In this document: in pieces, positions 1-9,920 of the stretch | How positions within the stretch are numbered: the stretch's first letter is position 1 | How the letters are laid out: every line of letters begins with the position of its first letter | Source of the DNA: Streptococcus pseudoporcinus LQ 940-04 | GTDB taxonomy: Bacteria > Bacillota > Bacilli > Lactobacillales > Streptococcaceae | NCBI RefSeq assembly: GCF_000188035.1 | Contig: NZ_AEUY02000005.1 | Coordinates: 1,674,001 to 1,738,000 of the forward strand | DNA: 64,000 nt | Direction of reading: 5' to 3' | The notes under the pieces: model-generated | What the model saw: the letters and a program-made list of their open reading frames with translations, nothing else | What the model was told of the DNA's origin: nothing | Database searches by the model: none | Translations under genes and position numbers: made by a program

Positions 1-121
1 ATCACTTTTATCTTCTACAAGGCCTCATTTGCCTCCTTGATACTTCCATTCTATTCCTTGTAGTGGACTCTAAGTCAAGAGGAAAAATAAAAAGAAATAA
101 AGCCTTCATCTTCATTTCTTC

Positions 122-976
122 CTATTTGCCACTAAAAACTGGGAAAGTAGAATAGTTTCCGTAATCAGTAAATTGAAGCTTGTTCAGTAATGCCATATCA
201 TGTCGCGAAATGTTAAAGTCAAGCATCATATTGCTTAAGAGGTGCTCTGGATTCTCTGTTTTGGGCAAGGCAACCATGCCAAGTTGATGAACATATTTAA
301 TACACAAGGAAGCCGGAGAAACAGCATATTTTTTCGCCAATTCTTGGATTGTCTTATCTTTTAGAACCTGACCGTGAGCAATGGGTGAATAAGCCTCTAA
401 AAGAATCCCCTCCCTTTGACAGTATTCAATTAAGTCAAAGGGAACGTTACCGACATGTGTTAAAATCTGGTTAACCGCTGGTTTTACCTGACCATTCTTC
501 AAAATATTTTCAATATCTTCTCTTAAAAAATTAGACAGACCGATGGACTTAACTTTACCTGCTTTTTGGGCATCTTCTAAAGCTCGCCAAGCTTCTAAAT
601 TTCCCTGATCATAATCATTAGTCTTATCCCGCCATTTATTCCAAGGCTGTGGGCTATGGATAAGCATTAAATCAATATCATTGAGGCCTAGTTTATTTAA
701 GGAAGCATCAATAGATGCAGTGACTGCTTGGTAGCTTTTAAGTTCAGCAGCCACTTTAGAGGTTAGAAAAATCTCTTCTCGAGGAAGGCCTGATAGAAAT
801 AGTCCCTTACCGACGCCAACTTCGTTGCCATAAGCTTGAGCGGTATCAATATGACGATATCCCAGTTTCAGAGCTTGTGATACAAGAACTTCCGCCTTTT
901 CATCACTTATCAACCATGTTCCAACACCCAAACTTGGAATACGATTACCATCACTCATTTTAAACGTTTCAATCAT
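122..976 (-). CDS. Aldo/keto reductase, 284 aa
   Basis: NADPH-dependent oxidoreductase of the aldo/keto reductase superfamily, closest in style to the 2,5-diketo-D-gluconate reductase group; cytosolic. The catalytic tetrad is visible: Asp in HIDTAQAYGNE, the Tyr of the same block, Lys in LTSKVA and His in LMLIHSP. The C-terminal LPKTENPEHL block is the usual cofactor-binding end. Length is normal for the family. The ATG is preceded by GGAGG at a good distance. It is followed by about 120 bases without a gene at the window edge. The promoter has an unusual 19-bp spacer with an inverted repeat (separate entry). The substrate cannot be told from sequence. Confidence 0.9.
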   Translation of the reverse strand: MIETFKMSDGNRIPSLGVGTWLISDEKAEVLVSQALKLGYRHIDTAQAYGNEVGVGKGLFLSGLPREEIFLTSKVAAELKSYQAVTASIDASLNKLGLNDIDLMLIHSPQPWNKWRDKTNDYDQGNLEAWRALEDAQKAGKVKSIGLSNFLREDIENILKNGQVKPAVNQILTHVGNVPFDLIEYCQREGILLEAYSPIAHGQVLKDKTIQELAKKYAVSPASLCIKYVHQLGMVALPKTENPEHLLSNMMLDFNISRHDMALLNKLQFTDYGNYSTFPVFSGK

Positions 977-1000
977 CCTACTGCCTCCATTCTTTCCCTT

Positions 1001-1031
1001 ATTATAGCATTGACCCCAGGATCCAGGTCAA
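1001..1031 (-). promoter_or_regulatory. Promoter of the aldo/keto reductase gene with a 19-bp spacer and inverted repeat
   Basis: On the minus strand a TTGACC -35 (1026-1031) and a TATAAT -10 (1001-1006, with upstream TGC) are 19 bp apart. The -35 and spacer hold the inverted repeat TTGACC-N10-GGTCAA (1010-1031). A 19-bp spacer with a dyad inside is typical of MerR-family activated promoters; that this one is MerR-controlled is inference. Confidence 0.5.
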
Positions 1032-1082
1032 GCAGAAAACATAGGAGTGAAAAAAGCTGCTATAATCTCTCTTACAACAGTT

Positions 1083-2246
1083 TTATCTGTGTTCTTTTTT
1101 TAAGAAATGGCCCATACGTTTTTCTATCTTTTTAGTTACTGCTCTTTTACGGTAACCAGTATAATCATGGATAAGCTGGCGAATTGATTTGAGCATGATC
1201 ATTTTTTTAGCTTGATCAATGGAGCGCAAAGAACTGATAACTTTAAAAAAGGTAGCAAATGCTTTTTCATCAAAAGAGAAAGCATTTAAACTCGTGATTC
1301 CACTGGAAATCAGTGTGTCAAAAAAACTATCACAAACCAGTTTCAAGTCTTGTTTTGATAGTTGCTTAGTCCAGTCTTTAAAGGTTTTCTCTAAACTAAG
1401 GCTTAGTTCTGTTTGACTTGGAACAGTAACCAAGCTCCCTTCTGGGTCTACCTGCCAGTTACAGGTTTTATGTTGTAAAAGGCCATAAGCTAAACTCTTA
1501 ACAACTTTAGGTTTGACATCACAGTAGAGCATAACCCCAACTATGGATTCTTGTGGTCTTATAATGACTAGCCTACGACGGACTGCTTTATAAGCCTCCC
1601 TCTGTAAGAGTTTCTCTGGTAAGCCTGGCGAATCTAAGGCATAAATTTTTTTAATCTTTGCTTGAAAAGGAGGCAAAAGAAAACAGGAAGCATAAAGAGC
1701 TAAGTTTCCTCCCTTTGAGTGGCCGGTCACAAAAACCTCCTGAGAAGGGTGCGATCCAATGTAGGAACTAAGGTAGGAAATGGCAGAACGCTGAGCTGGA
1801 ATTTCCGACATATAAGTAAGCTTGAAATCTTCTTTCCAGCCAATCACACTATCATCTGTTCCTCGAAAAACAATCTGAACATGATTAATACTAGGTATGG
1901 TAAAGACCATTGCAGCAAATTGTTTCTCAAATTCTCTATCAACCTCGTTAACGTAGTGGGATAAAGCCAAATCTTGAAAACGTTGAGAGCCTTGCATGGC
2001 CTCAAACAATTCTAACCTCTCCTTAGTAATCAAATAATTATAAATGGTCTTTTGACAGTCAAGAGAGGTAGCTTTTTTGATGTCTTTAATGCTTATCTCA
2101 GTCTTTTCATCAATCCTTATTCCTGCCAAATCATCAAAAGAAAGGTAGCCAATTTCATTAATCGCAATAATATCCAACTCATTCAAGGGCAAACTTTTAA
2201 ATGATGCCTTGGACTGCTTAATAATATAATCCCTTAATACAGGCAA
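1083..2246 (-). CDS. Mbeg1-like (DUF2974) alpha/beta-hydrolase, 387 aa
   Basis: Lipase-like alpha/beta-hydrolase of the family annotated Mbeg1-like in streptococci. The nucleophile elbow GHSKGG (about residues 175-180) supplies the catalytic serine, and VFRGTDD ahead of it is the oxyanion-hole type block seen in class 3 lipases. No signal peptide is visible, so it is probably cytosolic. The start is a TTG (MPVLRDY) with AAGGTG upstream; no better ATG is in frame. It is the last gene of a minus-strand run that starts with msrB. Substrate unknown. Confidence 0.75.
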   Translation of the reverse strand: MPVLRDYIIKQSKASFKSLPLNELDIIAINEIGYLSFDDLAGIRIDEKTEISIKDIKKATSLDCQKTIYNYLITKERLELFEAMQGSQRFQDLALSHYVNEVDREFEKQFAAMVFTIPSINHVQIVFRGTDDSVIGWKEDFKLTYMSEIPAQRSAISYLSSYIGSHPSQEVFVTGHSKGGNLALYASCFLLPPFQAKIKKIYALDSPGLPEKLLQREAYKAVRRRLVIIRPQESIVGVMLYCDVKPKVVKSLAYGLLQHKTCNWQVDPEGSLVTVPSQTELSLSLEKTFKDWTKQLSKQDLKLVCDSFFDTLISSGITSLNAFSFDEKAFATFFKVISSLRSIDQAKKMIMLKSIRQLIHDYTGYRKRAVTKKIEKRMGHFLKKEHR

Positions 2247-2316
2247 GCCTTCACCTTCTTCCTATTGAAATCATATTTTCTCTATTATTTAAGAAACCTG
2301 AGCTAAAAGAGTTCCC

Positions 2317-2738
2317 TTAAAGCATTTTTCCCATCTGAATTTGCTGAGGCCTGAAGCCAGCATTATCATAAAACTGATAGGCACCCTGACTGCGACCATA
2401 ACTCTCAGCAAACTGTAACAGTTTTTGACCAATTCCTCGATGGCGACTTTCTTGCGCAACACACAAATCATCAATGTAGAGAGATGTCTTAGGATAAGGT
2501 CCATTCTTGTCACAGATTTTAAATTCTAAAAAGAGATGACCCAGTACTTTTCCATCTTCTTCATAAACAAAAATCGGCTTATCCAGATTTCCTAGACGCT
2601 CTACCAAATCTTCCAAACTAAATTTTAAGGATTCAGGCTTAAATAAGTCCGGTCGAACCTCATGGTGAACCTGTGAAATCTCACGTAAAAGCGCCTCAAT
2701 AGCCGACAAGTCTTTTCTTTTTCTGCTAAAGGTATCAT
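2317..2738 (-). pseudogene. GNAT N-acetyltransferase, decayed
   Basis: The reading frame encodes a GNAT acetyltransferase (LYIDDLCVAQESRHRGIGQKLL carries the acetyl-CoA loop motif R-x-x-G-I-G). Two lesions are visible. A good ATG with AAGGAC upstream (2736-2738) is out of frame with the body; adding one A in the A-run near 2711-2722 joins them as MIPLAEKEKDLSAIEAL. Near the C-terminus SQGAY runs straight into QFYDNAGF, so the usual NLTLNVW-type strand and helix of about 14 residues is missing. A TTG at 2709 could still start a 130-aa product. It lies 19 bp after the HD-domain gene. Confidence 0.55.
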
Positions 2739-2757
2739 TTCTGTCCTTGCTAAATGG

Positions 2758-3411
2758 CTAGCGCAGCCCATCCCACTCAGCATAAAATTCTTCTAAGTAC
2801 AATTCTAGAAACTGATGCCTTTGCTGAGCTAATTGACGGCCAAAGTCAGTATTCATGCTATCTTTAAGCAGTAATAATTTTTCATAAAAGTGCATAATGG
2901 CCGTGTCTTGACCATTGCGGTATTGCGCCACTGTGAGATGAGTGCGAGCTTGTCGCTCAGGGTCGTGGATCAACCTTCCTTTATAACCAGAATAAGCCAT
3001 ACAACGCGCGATCCCAATAGCCCCGATGGCATCCAGCCGGTCAGCATCTTGGACAATTCTAGCCGAAAGAGAGGCAAGTTTTTGACCCTTACCTGCTTTG
3101 AAAGAAATATGTCGTGTAATGTATAAAATTTCCGCAATGTCATCTGCACTAAGTTTTTTAGACAGTAAAAAGTCCGCCACTTCTTGATCTGCAGCTTGCG
3201 GGTCGGCAGTCAGTTTCTCATCGGCCATATCATGTAAAAGCGCAGCCATTTGACAAATAAAAGGGTCTGCCCCTTCAATCTCAGCTATCTTTTTAGTGCT
3301 ATTAACCACGCGCACAATATGCCACCAATCATGACCACTGGCTTCGCCAGCAAGTTTTGCTTTGACCCATTCTGCTGTTTGAGCAAGGATGCTTGCTTGA
3401 TTGGCCTTCAT
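2758..3411 (-). CDS. HD-domain phosphohydrolase, 217 aa
   Basis: Metal-dependent phosphohydrolase of the YedJ/COG1418 type; cytosolic. The HD motif is in [13 protein letters not shown], with preceding His in [11 protein letters not shown] and later Asp in [18 protein letters not shown], as in this group. Complete length. The ATG overlaps the stop of msrB by 4 bases, so the two are translationally coupled; AAGGAAGAG upstream is the ribosome site. The physiological substrate is not known for this group. Confidence 0.85.
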   Translation of the reverse strand: MKANQASILAQTAEWVKAKLAGEASGHDWWHIVRVVNSTKKIAEIEGADPFICQMAALLHDMADEKLTADPQAADQEVADFLLSKKLSADDIAEILYITRHISFKAGKGQKLASLSARIVQDADRLDAIGAIGIARCMAYSGYKGRLIHDPERQARTHLTVAQYRNGQDTAIMHFYEKLLLLKDSMNTDFGRQLAQQRHQFLELYLEEFYAEWDGLR

Positions 3412-3860
3412 CTGTCTCTTCCTTCCTCATTTGTAAAGAGATCTAAGTACTGGGCATAGCCTTCTGCTTCCAGCTGATCATAAGGGATAAAGCGTAGTGC
3501 TGCTGAATTAATGCAGTATCGCAAGCCTCCTCTATCTTTAGGACCATCATTAAAAACATGTCCCAGATGAGACTGAGCCTTGCGGCTACGCACCTCAACC
3601 CGGTGCATGCCAAAAGAAGAGTCCTCGTGATTAGTAACAAGTCTATTCTCTACTGGTTTCGTAAATGCTGGCCAACCGCAACCTGATTGGTATTTATCCA
3701 GTGATGAGAAGAGAACCTCCCCACTGACCACATCAACGTAGATGCCCTTTTCAAAAAAGTTATCATACTGACCTGTAAAAGCTGGCTCTGTTGCTGCCTC
3801 TTGTGTCACCTCATAGGCTAGGTCACCAATGCGTTTGCGTAAAACTTCCTTGTCTTCCAT
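3408..3860 (-). CDS. msrB: Peptide-methionine (R)-S-oxide reductase
   Basis: Reduces the R epimer of methionine sulfoxide in proteins; part of oxidative-damage repair. Visible: GCGWPAF, the [13 protein letters not shown] block, and the catalytic Cys in [12 protein letters not shown]. The zinc-binding CxxC pairs of some MsrB proteins are absent. The start MEDKEVL at 3860 is chosen because AAGGAGAT lies just upstream; the frame stays open for another 22 codons but those lack a ribosome site and a family-like sequence. About 150 aa, normal for a stand-alone MsrB. It heads a run with the HD-hydrolase gene. Confidence 0.93.
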   Translation of the reverse strand: MEDKEVLRKRIGDLAYEVTQEAATEPAFTGQYDNFFEKGIYVDVVSGEVLFSSLDKYQSGCGWPAFTKPVENRLVTNHEDSSFGMHRVEVRSRKAQSHLGHVFNDGPKDRGGLRYCINSAALRFIPYDQLEAEGYAQYLDLFTNEEGRDR

Positions 3861-3980
3861 GACTAATCTCCTTACTAGAATTGACGTTTTTATTATTGTA
3901 ACAAATTCTCTTTTGATTGCCTTCACAAAAAACTTTTTGCCTCTTATCCTCTTTCTCCCAACTTATCAATAGGTAAACAA

Positions 3981-4004
3981 TAAAAACCCACCATTGCAGT
4001 GGGT
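3981..4004 (-). terminator. Rho-independent terminator after lepA
   Basis: On the minus strand ACCCAC-TGCAATG-GTGGGT is followed by TTTTTATT, 9 bases after the lepA stop codon. Confidence 0.85.
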
Positions 4005-4012
4005 TTCATTTC

Positions 4013-5845
4013 TTATTTTTTACTATCTTCATCCATTGATAGAACGCTTAAGAAGGCTTCTTGGGGAACTTCTACAGAGCCGATGGCTTTCATCCGTTTT
4101 TTACCAGCTTTTTGTTTTTCTAAGAGTTTACGTTTACGAGAAACGTCCCCACCATAACACTTAGCCAAAACGTTTTTCCGTAAGGCTTTGATGTCAGAAC
4201 GAGCAACAATTTTTTGACCAATAGCTGCTTGAATTGGCACCTCAAACTGCTGGCGCGGAATAATCTTCTTTAATTTTTCAACAATTAATTTACCCCGCTC
4301 ATAGGCAAATTCTCTGTGAACGATGAAACTCAAGGCATCAACTTTTTCAGCGTTGAGCAAGATATCCATTTTAACCAACTGTGACTTACGGTATTCTGAA
4401 ATTTCATAATCAAAGCTAGCATAGCCTCGAGTCGATGATTTTAGCTTGTCAAAGAAGTCAAAAACAATTTCTGCCAGAGGAATCTGATAAATAACATTGA
4501 CGCGGTTATCATCAATATAATCCATGGTCACAAAATCGCCGCGCTTCCTTTGGGCTAATTCCATAACGGCCCCGACAAATTCCTGAGGAACCATGATTTG
4601 CGCCTTGACATAAGGCTCTTCGATACTATCAACCTTAGTTGGATCTGGAAATTCGGACGGATTTGATACTGCAAGCATGTCACCATCTGTGGTATTAATG
4701 TGGTAAACCACAGACGGCGCTGTCATGATTAAATCAATATTGAACTCACGTTCCAAGCGTTCTTGAATGACATCCATATGAAGGAGGCCCAAGAAACCAC
4801 AACGAAAGCCAAATCCTAAGGCTTGAGAAGTCTCTGGTTCAAACTGCAAACTGGCATCGTTTAACTGCAACTTCTCCAAAGCTTCGCGAAGATCGTTGTA
4901 CTTATTGGACTCAATAGGGTAGAGACCAGCAAAAACCATAGGATTCATTTGTTTATAGCCGTGCAAAGGTTCAGCAGCGGGATTGTTGGCAAGCGTGACA
5001 GTATCACCTACACGGGTATCTGCCACGGTCTTAATAGACGCAGCAATATAACCCACGTCTCCAGTCGCTAAAAATTGGCGGCCTACTGTTTTTGGCGTAA
5101 AAATCCCAACCTCCGTAACATCAAAGGTTTTACCATTAGACATCAACTGAATCTTATCACCAGGCTTAACAATACCATTGATAATGCGAACCTGTAAGAT
5201 GACCCCTCGATAGGCGTCATAAGCAGAGTCAAAAATCAAGGCTTGTAAGGGAGCGTCCACATCGCCACTTGGAGCAGGAACCTTATCAACAATTTGTTCC
5301 AAGATTTCTTCAATGCCTATCCCCGCTTTGGCCGAAGCCAAAACAGCTTCAGAGGCGTCTAAGCCGATCACATCTTCGACTTCCTGACGGACCCGCTCGG
5401 GATCAGCAGCTGGTAAATCAATCTTATTAATAACTGGTAAGATTTCTAAATCATTATCCAAGGCCAAATAAACATTGGCCAAGGTCTGGGCTTCAATCCC
5501 CTGTGCTGCATCAACAACCAAAACTGCTCCCTCACAGGCAGCCAAGGAACGAGAGACCTCATAAGTAAAATCAACATGGCCTGGAGTGTCAATCAAGTGC
5601 AAAATATAAGTTTCACCATCTTTAGCAGTGTAGTTTAACTCAATAGCATTAAGCTTAATGGTTATTCCACGTTCTCTCTCAAGATCCATAGAATCCAAAA
5701 GTTGAGCTTGCATTTCCCGCGAAGAGACGGTTTCCGTCTTTTCTAAAATACGGTCGGCTAAGGTTGACTTTCCGTGATCAATATGAGCAATAATCGAAAA
5801 ATTTCTGATTTTTGCTTGGCGCTGTTTCAATTCTTGACTATTCAT
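4013..5845 (-). CDS. lepA: Elongation factor 4 (LepA), 610 aa
   Basis: Ribosome-associated GTPase that remodels stalled or incorrectly translocated ribosomes. G-domain motifs are intact: AHIDHGKST (P-loop), DTPGHVDF (G3), NKIDLP (G4). Domain order G, II, III, V and the LepA-specific C-terminal domain (ending [20 protein letters not shown]) is complete, and 610 aa is the standard length. It has its own terminator. An extended TGCTATAAT box about 50 bases upstream of the ATG (near 5884-5892) is a likely promoter. Confidence 0.97.
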   Translation of the reverse strand: MNSQELKQRQAKIRNFSIIAHIDHGKSTLADRILEKTETVSSREMQAQLLDSMDLERERGITIKLNAIELNYTAKDGETYILHLIDTPGHVDFTYEVSRSLAACEGAVLVVDAAQGIEAQTLANVYLALDNDLEILPVINKIDLPAADPERVRQEVEDVIGLDASEAVLASAKAGIGIEEILEQIVDKVPAPSGDVDAPLQALIFDSAYDAYRGVILQVRIINGIVKPGDKIQLMSNGKTFDVTEVGIFTPKTVGRQFLATGDVGYIAASIKTVADTRVGDTVTLANNPAAEPLHGYKQMNPMVFAGLYPIESNKYNDLREALEKLQLNDASLQFEPETSQALGFGFRCGFLGLLHMDVIQERLEREFNIDLIMTAPSVVYHINTTDGDMLAVSNPSEFPDPTKVDSIEEPYVKAQIMVPQEFVGAVMELAQRKRGDFVTMDYIDDNRVNVIYQIPLAEIVFDFFDKLKSSTRGYASFDYEISEYRKSQLVKMDILLNAEKVDALSFIVHREFAYERGKLIVEKLKKIIPRQQFEVPIQAAIGQKIVARSDIKALRKNVLAKCYGGDVSRKRKLLEKQKAGKKRMKAIGSVEVPQEAFLSVLSMDEDSKK

Positions 5846-6092
5846 TTTTTATTTCAATTCCTATACACATTTTTCGTTATCCCTTATTATAGCAAAAAAG
5901 TGCCAAGACTGCTATAAGAATAACAGGTCAAAGCCTAGGAGAATTGTGATTAAGAAATGTGATTCTTTAATTAAATACCTATCATATGATAAGCTAGCTG
6001 TTACAAAAAAAGGGGACAACATTCCTTAACTATTCTGATATAATTGCTTTGATAAAGAAACCAGCCCTGACTAGAGAGGTTTGGTCGACTAA

Positions 6093-6230
6093 AAGTTATT
6101 AAGACAAGCGAGAAAAAAACTGGCAATACTAAATTTGTCTATCTTTGTCATTGTGATCGGCCTAGTAATTGCTATTGTAAACTTAAGCAAAGAAATAAGC
6201 GCAAACTTTGACCAGTTCGGTTATTTTTAA
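6093..6230 (+). other. Possible remnant of a small membrane-protein gene
   Basis: A 45-codon open frame encodes a basic start (KLLRQARKKLA), one hydrophobic helix (NLSIFVIVIGLVIAIVNL) and a short polar tail, ending TAA 37 bases before a strong terminator. No ATG, GTG or TTG in frame precedes the helix and a TAA lies immediately upstream, so it is either a fragment or uses an unusual start. The rest of 5846-6266 shows no gene; a TATAAT box sits at 6039-6044. Confidence 0.25.
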
Positions 6231-6266
6231 GATAAATAAATAATCAGTCACCTTCTTAGAAGGTTC

Positions 6267-6307
6267 ACTCAAGCAGTTGTTGGAAGCAACTGCTTGAGTC
6301 TTTTTTA
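6267..6307 (+). terminator. Strong rho-independent terminator
   Basis: A 13-bp perfect stem (ACTCAAGCAGTTG and its complement) with a 7-base loop is followed by CTTTTTT. It lies upstream of the CHAP gene and downstream of the small open frame at 6093-6230, which suggests that a short transcript ends here. Confidence 0.85.
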
Positions 6308-6492
6308 GTGACTTTTAGACTATATATAATAGTGCTCAGACCAATTTTTATTTATTATTGGGGGCGATTTGCCCGGGATAAAATGCACAATTGTCTAATA
6401 TAAAAAAACTTCTCTCCAAAATTTTTTCCCAATTGACTCCTAATAATAAAACAATTAAAATTAATTTGAAAAAAATTAAAGGAGAATGTGTT

Positions 6493-8301
6493 ATGTCTAA
6501 ACACAAAGCTTATCTGGCAACTGCTGCTCTACTTACTTCTTTATTATTAAATAATAGTATTATTAATGCAGATAGCACCAATAATACGAATTCAGGGACG
6601 CCACCTACTTCCTCAATGCAGATACCTCCTAGTAGCTCTGTAAAGGACAATTCCTCTGCTTTAGATACGACTACAAGAACTGAAACTACTACTCCTCAAG
6701 CATTAACTAATATCACTCCAACAATTAATGATTATGATTCTCACTCAGATACTTTCACTGTTGAGGCAAAAGGCGATTCTACCACCAAAACGATCAAAGG
6801 TTTTAGAGTTGCGATTTGGTCTGAAGAAAACGGTAACGATGACCTAAAATGGTTTACTGTGGACAGAATAACTAATAACTCAGCACAAGTAAAATTTAAT
6901 GTTAAAGATTTCAACTACAAACCAGGTAATTATATTATCCATGCCTATATTGATTACACTGACGGGACTACTTCAGGCACTAACTTTGGAACTCGAAATA
7001 TAAGCGTTTACAATCCAACAATAACATCTGATATTAATAATATTATGATAAGGGCCAACCGAGCAATTCCTGCCGGTGTCGAAGGGAAAGTTGCGATTTG
7101 GTCCAAAGCAAATGACCAAGACGATTTAAAATGGTACACAATAAAACCGGATGGAACATTGGATATTCCATTATCTGAATTAAAGGGTGGCATGGGTGAC
7201 TATAATGTGCATGTCTATTTTAACCAAGACAATCAAAAGGTGTATGGTTTAGCATCGACTGTAACCATTAATCCTGTTCCTCAATCTTTGTCTATTAGTA
7301 AAAAAGATAACTTAACTTATGACCTTATATTATCTAATGTTCCAAGTTACTACAAAGATATTAATATCCCCGTTTGGTCAGAAGCTGATGGGCAAGATGA
7401 TCTTGTATGGACTGCTGCAACTAAAATATCAAGTAATCAATATAAAATAACCATTAACTTAAGAGATCATAAATATAACCTTGGTAAATACAATGTGGGG
7501 GCTTATGCCACAAATACCATGACTGGAAAAACGAATCAAGGACTTACTTCTACTACCTTTGAAACAGATAAAACATTTGTTGGAGTAGACAACTATAATG
7601 GTATTAACGGGAAATTTGATGTTGTTGCAAGTCCTGTCGACAATGAAAAAGCAGTTAAAGCTATAAGAGTAGCTGTTTGGTCACAAGCCATGCAAGAGAA
7701 TTTATTTTGGTATCAAGTAAATGAAAAATCAGCTAACGGTCTCTTTACTGCTCACGTTGATGTAAAAAATCATAAAAATATAGCTGGAACATATCATGTT
7801 GCAGTATATGTGGATCATACAGATGGAAGTACAACTGGCTACAACCTTACAGACCAACAATTATCTTCAGTTAAACTAGGGGTCAGCTATTCAGGAGTTA
7901 ATTCTTATACCTTCCCTGAACAATATCGTGGGCTTCTTGCAAACCCGCTTCCTAATGGTCAAACATATCCTGGTAATGCCTATGCACCTGGTCAATGCAC
8001 TTGGTATGTTTACAATAGATTTGCTCAATTAGGTATTAACATCTATGCTTATTTAGGAAATGCTAACCAATGGCCTAGCAATGCCCTAATTCAGCACTAC
8101 GGTATTGGCAAGACTCCTAGAGTTGGAGCTGCGGTTATTTTCCCTAAGGATGGGAATGGTTGGGGTCATGTAGGTTTTGTAGAACACGTGAATGCTGATG
8201 GCAGTTTCTTATTCTCAGAATCTAACTACAACAATGCACTTTATCAAGTGCATTGGAGAGAAAGCTGGGTAACAAGTGATTTAATCTTCATCTATCCATA
8301 A
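6493..8301 (+). CDS. Secreted CHAP amidase with four GBS Bsp-like repeats, 602 aa
   Basis: Predicted cell-wall hydrolase or adhesin-like secreted protein. The chosen ATG (MSKHKAYLA) follows AAAGGAGA and starts a clean signal peptide ending near NADS; the open frame extends 34 codons further upstream without a ribosome site. After a Thr/Ser-rich linker, four repeats of about 90 aa (roughly residues 79-168, 175-265, 267-356, 360-456) share the core R/VAIWSxxNxxDDLxW, typical of GBS_Bsp-like repeats. A CHAP domain fills residues about 493-600 with catalytic Cys in GQCTWYV and His in GWGHVGFVEHV, as in peptidoglycan amidases/endopeptidases. No LPXTG, so it is released or wall-bound by the repeats. 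Convergent with the lipoprotein gene. Confidence 0.88.
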   Translation: MSKHKAYLATAALLTSLLLNNSIINADSTNNTNSGTPPTSSMQIPPSSSVKDNSSALDTTTRTETTTPQALTNITPTINDYDSHSDTFTVEAKGDSTTKTIKGFRVAIWSEENGNDDLKWFTVDRITNNSAQVKFNVKDFNYKPGNYIIHAYIDYTDGTTSGTNFGTRNISVYNPTITSDINNIMIRANRAIPAGVEGKVAIWSKANDQDDLKWYTIKPDGTLDIPLSELKGGMGDYNVHVYFNQDNQKVYGLASTVTINPVPQSLSISKKDNLTYDLILSNVPSYYKDINIPVWSEADGQDDLVWTAATKISSNQYKITINLRDHKYNLGKYNVGAYATNTMTGKTNQGLTSTTFETDKTFVGVDNYNGINGKFDVVASPVDNEKAVKAIRVAVWSQAMQENLFWYQVNEKSANGLFTAHVDVKNHKNIAGTYHVAVYVDHTDGSTTGYNLTDQQLSSVKLGVSYSGVNSYTFPEQYRGLLANPLPNGQTYPGNAYAPGQCTWYVYNRFAQLGINIYAYLGNANQWPSNALIQHYGIGKTPRVGAAVIFPKDGNGWGHVGFVEHVNADGSFLFSESNYNNALYQVHWRESWVTSDLIFIYP

Positions 8302-8302
8302 T

Positions 8303-8330
8303 AAAAAGGGCTTACTGCCCTTTTTATTTT
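8303..8330. terminator. Bidirectional terminator between the CHAP and lipoprotein genes
   Basis: AAAAAGGGC-TTACT-GCCCTTTTT forms a hairpin with A-run and T-run on either side, serving both convergent genes; the minus-strand gene's stop lies within it. Confidence 0.8.
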
Positions 8331-8926
8331 ATTCCTATTTGATTTTTTTGAGTCAGTTTTCCATCTGTAAAATTTAGAGTCATATTTGCTTTATCATTCT
8401 CACCCTTGATGTTGGAATACCATACACCAGTAGTTTGTTCACTTCCATTCATGACCGTGGTTGCTAATTCATCAGGTTGACCATATTTATCAGTAACAAT
8501 TTCATAACTTGTCTTTGTTTTTATAGCATCAAAGTCATCAAGACTAATAACCTTGTCTCTTTTATATAAAAAACCAGTAATGGCCTTACTAACAACCTTA
8601 TTATTTATAAAACCAACATCAATCCTTACTTTGCCAGTTTTCCACATCAGAGTTTCTACTGTATCATTTTTTGTTGCTGATGTCTCTTTACCTAATAATT
8701 TGACAACTTCATCTTTAGAGCTGCCGTCTTTACCACCTTTATTAAAATCCCCTACCTTAACATGTGTTAAAGAGTTTTTCATTTTTTCGCCCTTAGTCAT
8801 CTTTTTCGCCGATTTTTTAACAATTTTGCTAGTAGATATGTTTCCTTTCGAAGCATCTGTAGAAGAGCAAGAAACTAATGTTAGCGAACTAATGATTAAT
8901 AAACCATATAATAAGTTTTTCTTCAT
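8324..8926 (-). CDS. DUF3862-domain lipoprotein, 200 aa
   Basis: Membrane-anchored lipoprotein of unknown function. The signal peptide ends in the lipobox LVSC (Cys about residue 20). A Lys-rich spacer is followed by the DUF3862 domain, which is built like two SmpA/BamE-type repeats: VKVGDFNKGGKDGSSKDEV...LLGK and then LDDFDAIKTKTSYEIVTDKYGQPD. AAAGGGG lies upstream of the ATG. Gene end overlaps the shared terminator. Family recognised by pattern; role unknown. Confidence 0.8.
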   Translation of the reverse strand: MKKNLLYGLLIISSLTLVSCSSTDASKGNISTSKIVKKSAKKMTKGEKMKNSLTHVKVGDFNKGGKDGSSKDEVVKLLGKETSATKNDTVETLMWKTGKVRIDVGFINNKVVSKAITGFLYKRDKVISLDDFDAIKTKTSYEIVTDKYGQPDELATTVMNGSEQTTGVWYSNIKGENDKANMTLNFTDGKLTQKNQIGIK

Positions 8927-8948
8927 AGGTATGGAGCCCCTTTCTTAA

Positions 8949-9479
8949 ACTATTTTTTATTATATCACATATGATTTAACTTACTTATTAATAAAAGTAA
9001 AATGCCTACCTAACAAGAATCACGCACATGATGCTTGTTAATATTTTCTTCTAAACAACGAACAGTATTGAAAGTCTTCAATTGGTCTCTTTGTTAACTC
9101 AGAAAGTAGTTTGATAGCCTCTTTCCTAGCTTTTGTTTGTCGTTTCTTAAATTGGCTAACTGCTGATCCCGATACCTGTCAGCTTTTTGTCAACTCTTTT
9201 TAACTCAAACTCAAACTGTATCAAGTTACTGAAAAATCGTTTTATTTTGTCCAAAATAAATTTCCATATTGTTAATACGCAGTCCTTTTTTTGAACCATT
9301 AGCTTCTCAATAGTTTCTTTGTAGGCAATCCTTAAATTTCTTGCCAGGGTCCTTATATGACTTAATGAGAGATTGTGTTTTACACAAGTAGCCTTAAATG
9401 ACCAATAAACGACTCCATTAATAAGGGTCTCTGAACTCTTTGGAAGCTAGATTTTTTTTAAACTATAATTTTGTCCCAG
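8949..9479. other. Gene-free, decayed region
   Basis: No intact gene. On the minus strand, stretches such as LPKSSETLINGVVYWSFK and YKETIEKLMVQKKDC can be read, interrupted by stops and frame changes. They look like the remains of a coding sequence, perhaps of mobile-element origin, but I cannot name it. Confidence 0.4.
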
Positions 9480-9920
9480 TTACAAAGGACTCTTATCTCT
9501 AAATACGAATAATTTACTTAAGACATAGTTCAATACAATAATTAATACTTGTCCCAACAGTGTTTCAATCGTGTTAACCATGTGAATATCATTTTTTACA
9601 AATTGGCCGATAAGATAAGGAAACTTCTCTACCAATAGATATGCCAAGGCGACGTCTAAAAGTAAGGTAAGTAATCTAGCAGCAAAGAACTTTATCAGAC
9701 GTTTAAACCAGCCCTCTCGTGCCTGTTTAAAGACAATAATATCATTCGTCACAAAAGCAAAAAGAATGGATATGATGCTTGCTAAAGTGGCTGATAGACT
9801 TGCCAGTGTGGTTAGGTTAAATATAATCACGCGCATAATCACGTAGACTAATGTGGTCATCACACCAAAAATCAAATATGATATAACTTCATTGTTTAAA
9901 AACTTCTTTATCACTTTCAT
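9480..9920 (-). CDS. GtrA-family membrane protein, 146 aa
   Basis: Small integral membrane protein of the GtrA/DPMS family, thought to flip or position polyprenyl-linked sugars for modification of cell-surface glycans. Four hydrophobic segments are evident (around residues 10-30, 36-60, 75-97 and 112-135), with the family-typical FVTNDIIVFK after helix 2 and NYVLSKLFVFRD at the end. A GTG sits one codon before the chosen ATG; no strong ribosome site is visible. No glycosyltransferase partner survives nearby, so it may be an orphan in a decaying region. Confidence 0.8.
   Translation of the reverse strand: MKVIKKFLNNEVISYLIFGVMTTLVYVIMRVIIFNLTTLASLSATLASIISILFAFVTNDIIVFKQAREGWFKRLIKFFAARLLTLLLDVALAYLLVEKFPYLIGQFVKNDIHMVNTIETLLGQVLIIVLNYVLSKLFVFRDKSPL

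Noticed and set aside
8949-9479. Transposase remnant
   Set aside because: Decayed coding character is visible but no transposase motif or inverted repeats could be identified.
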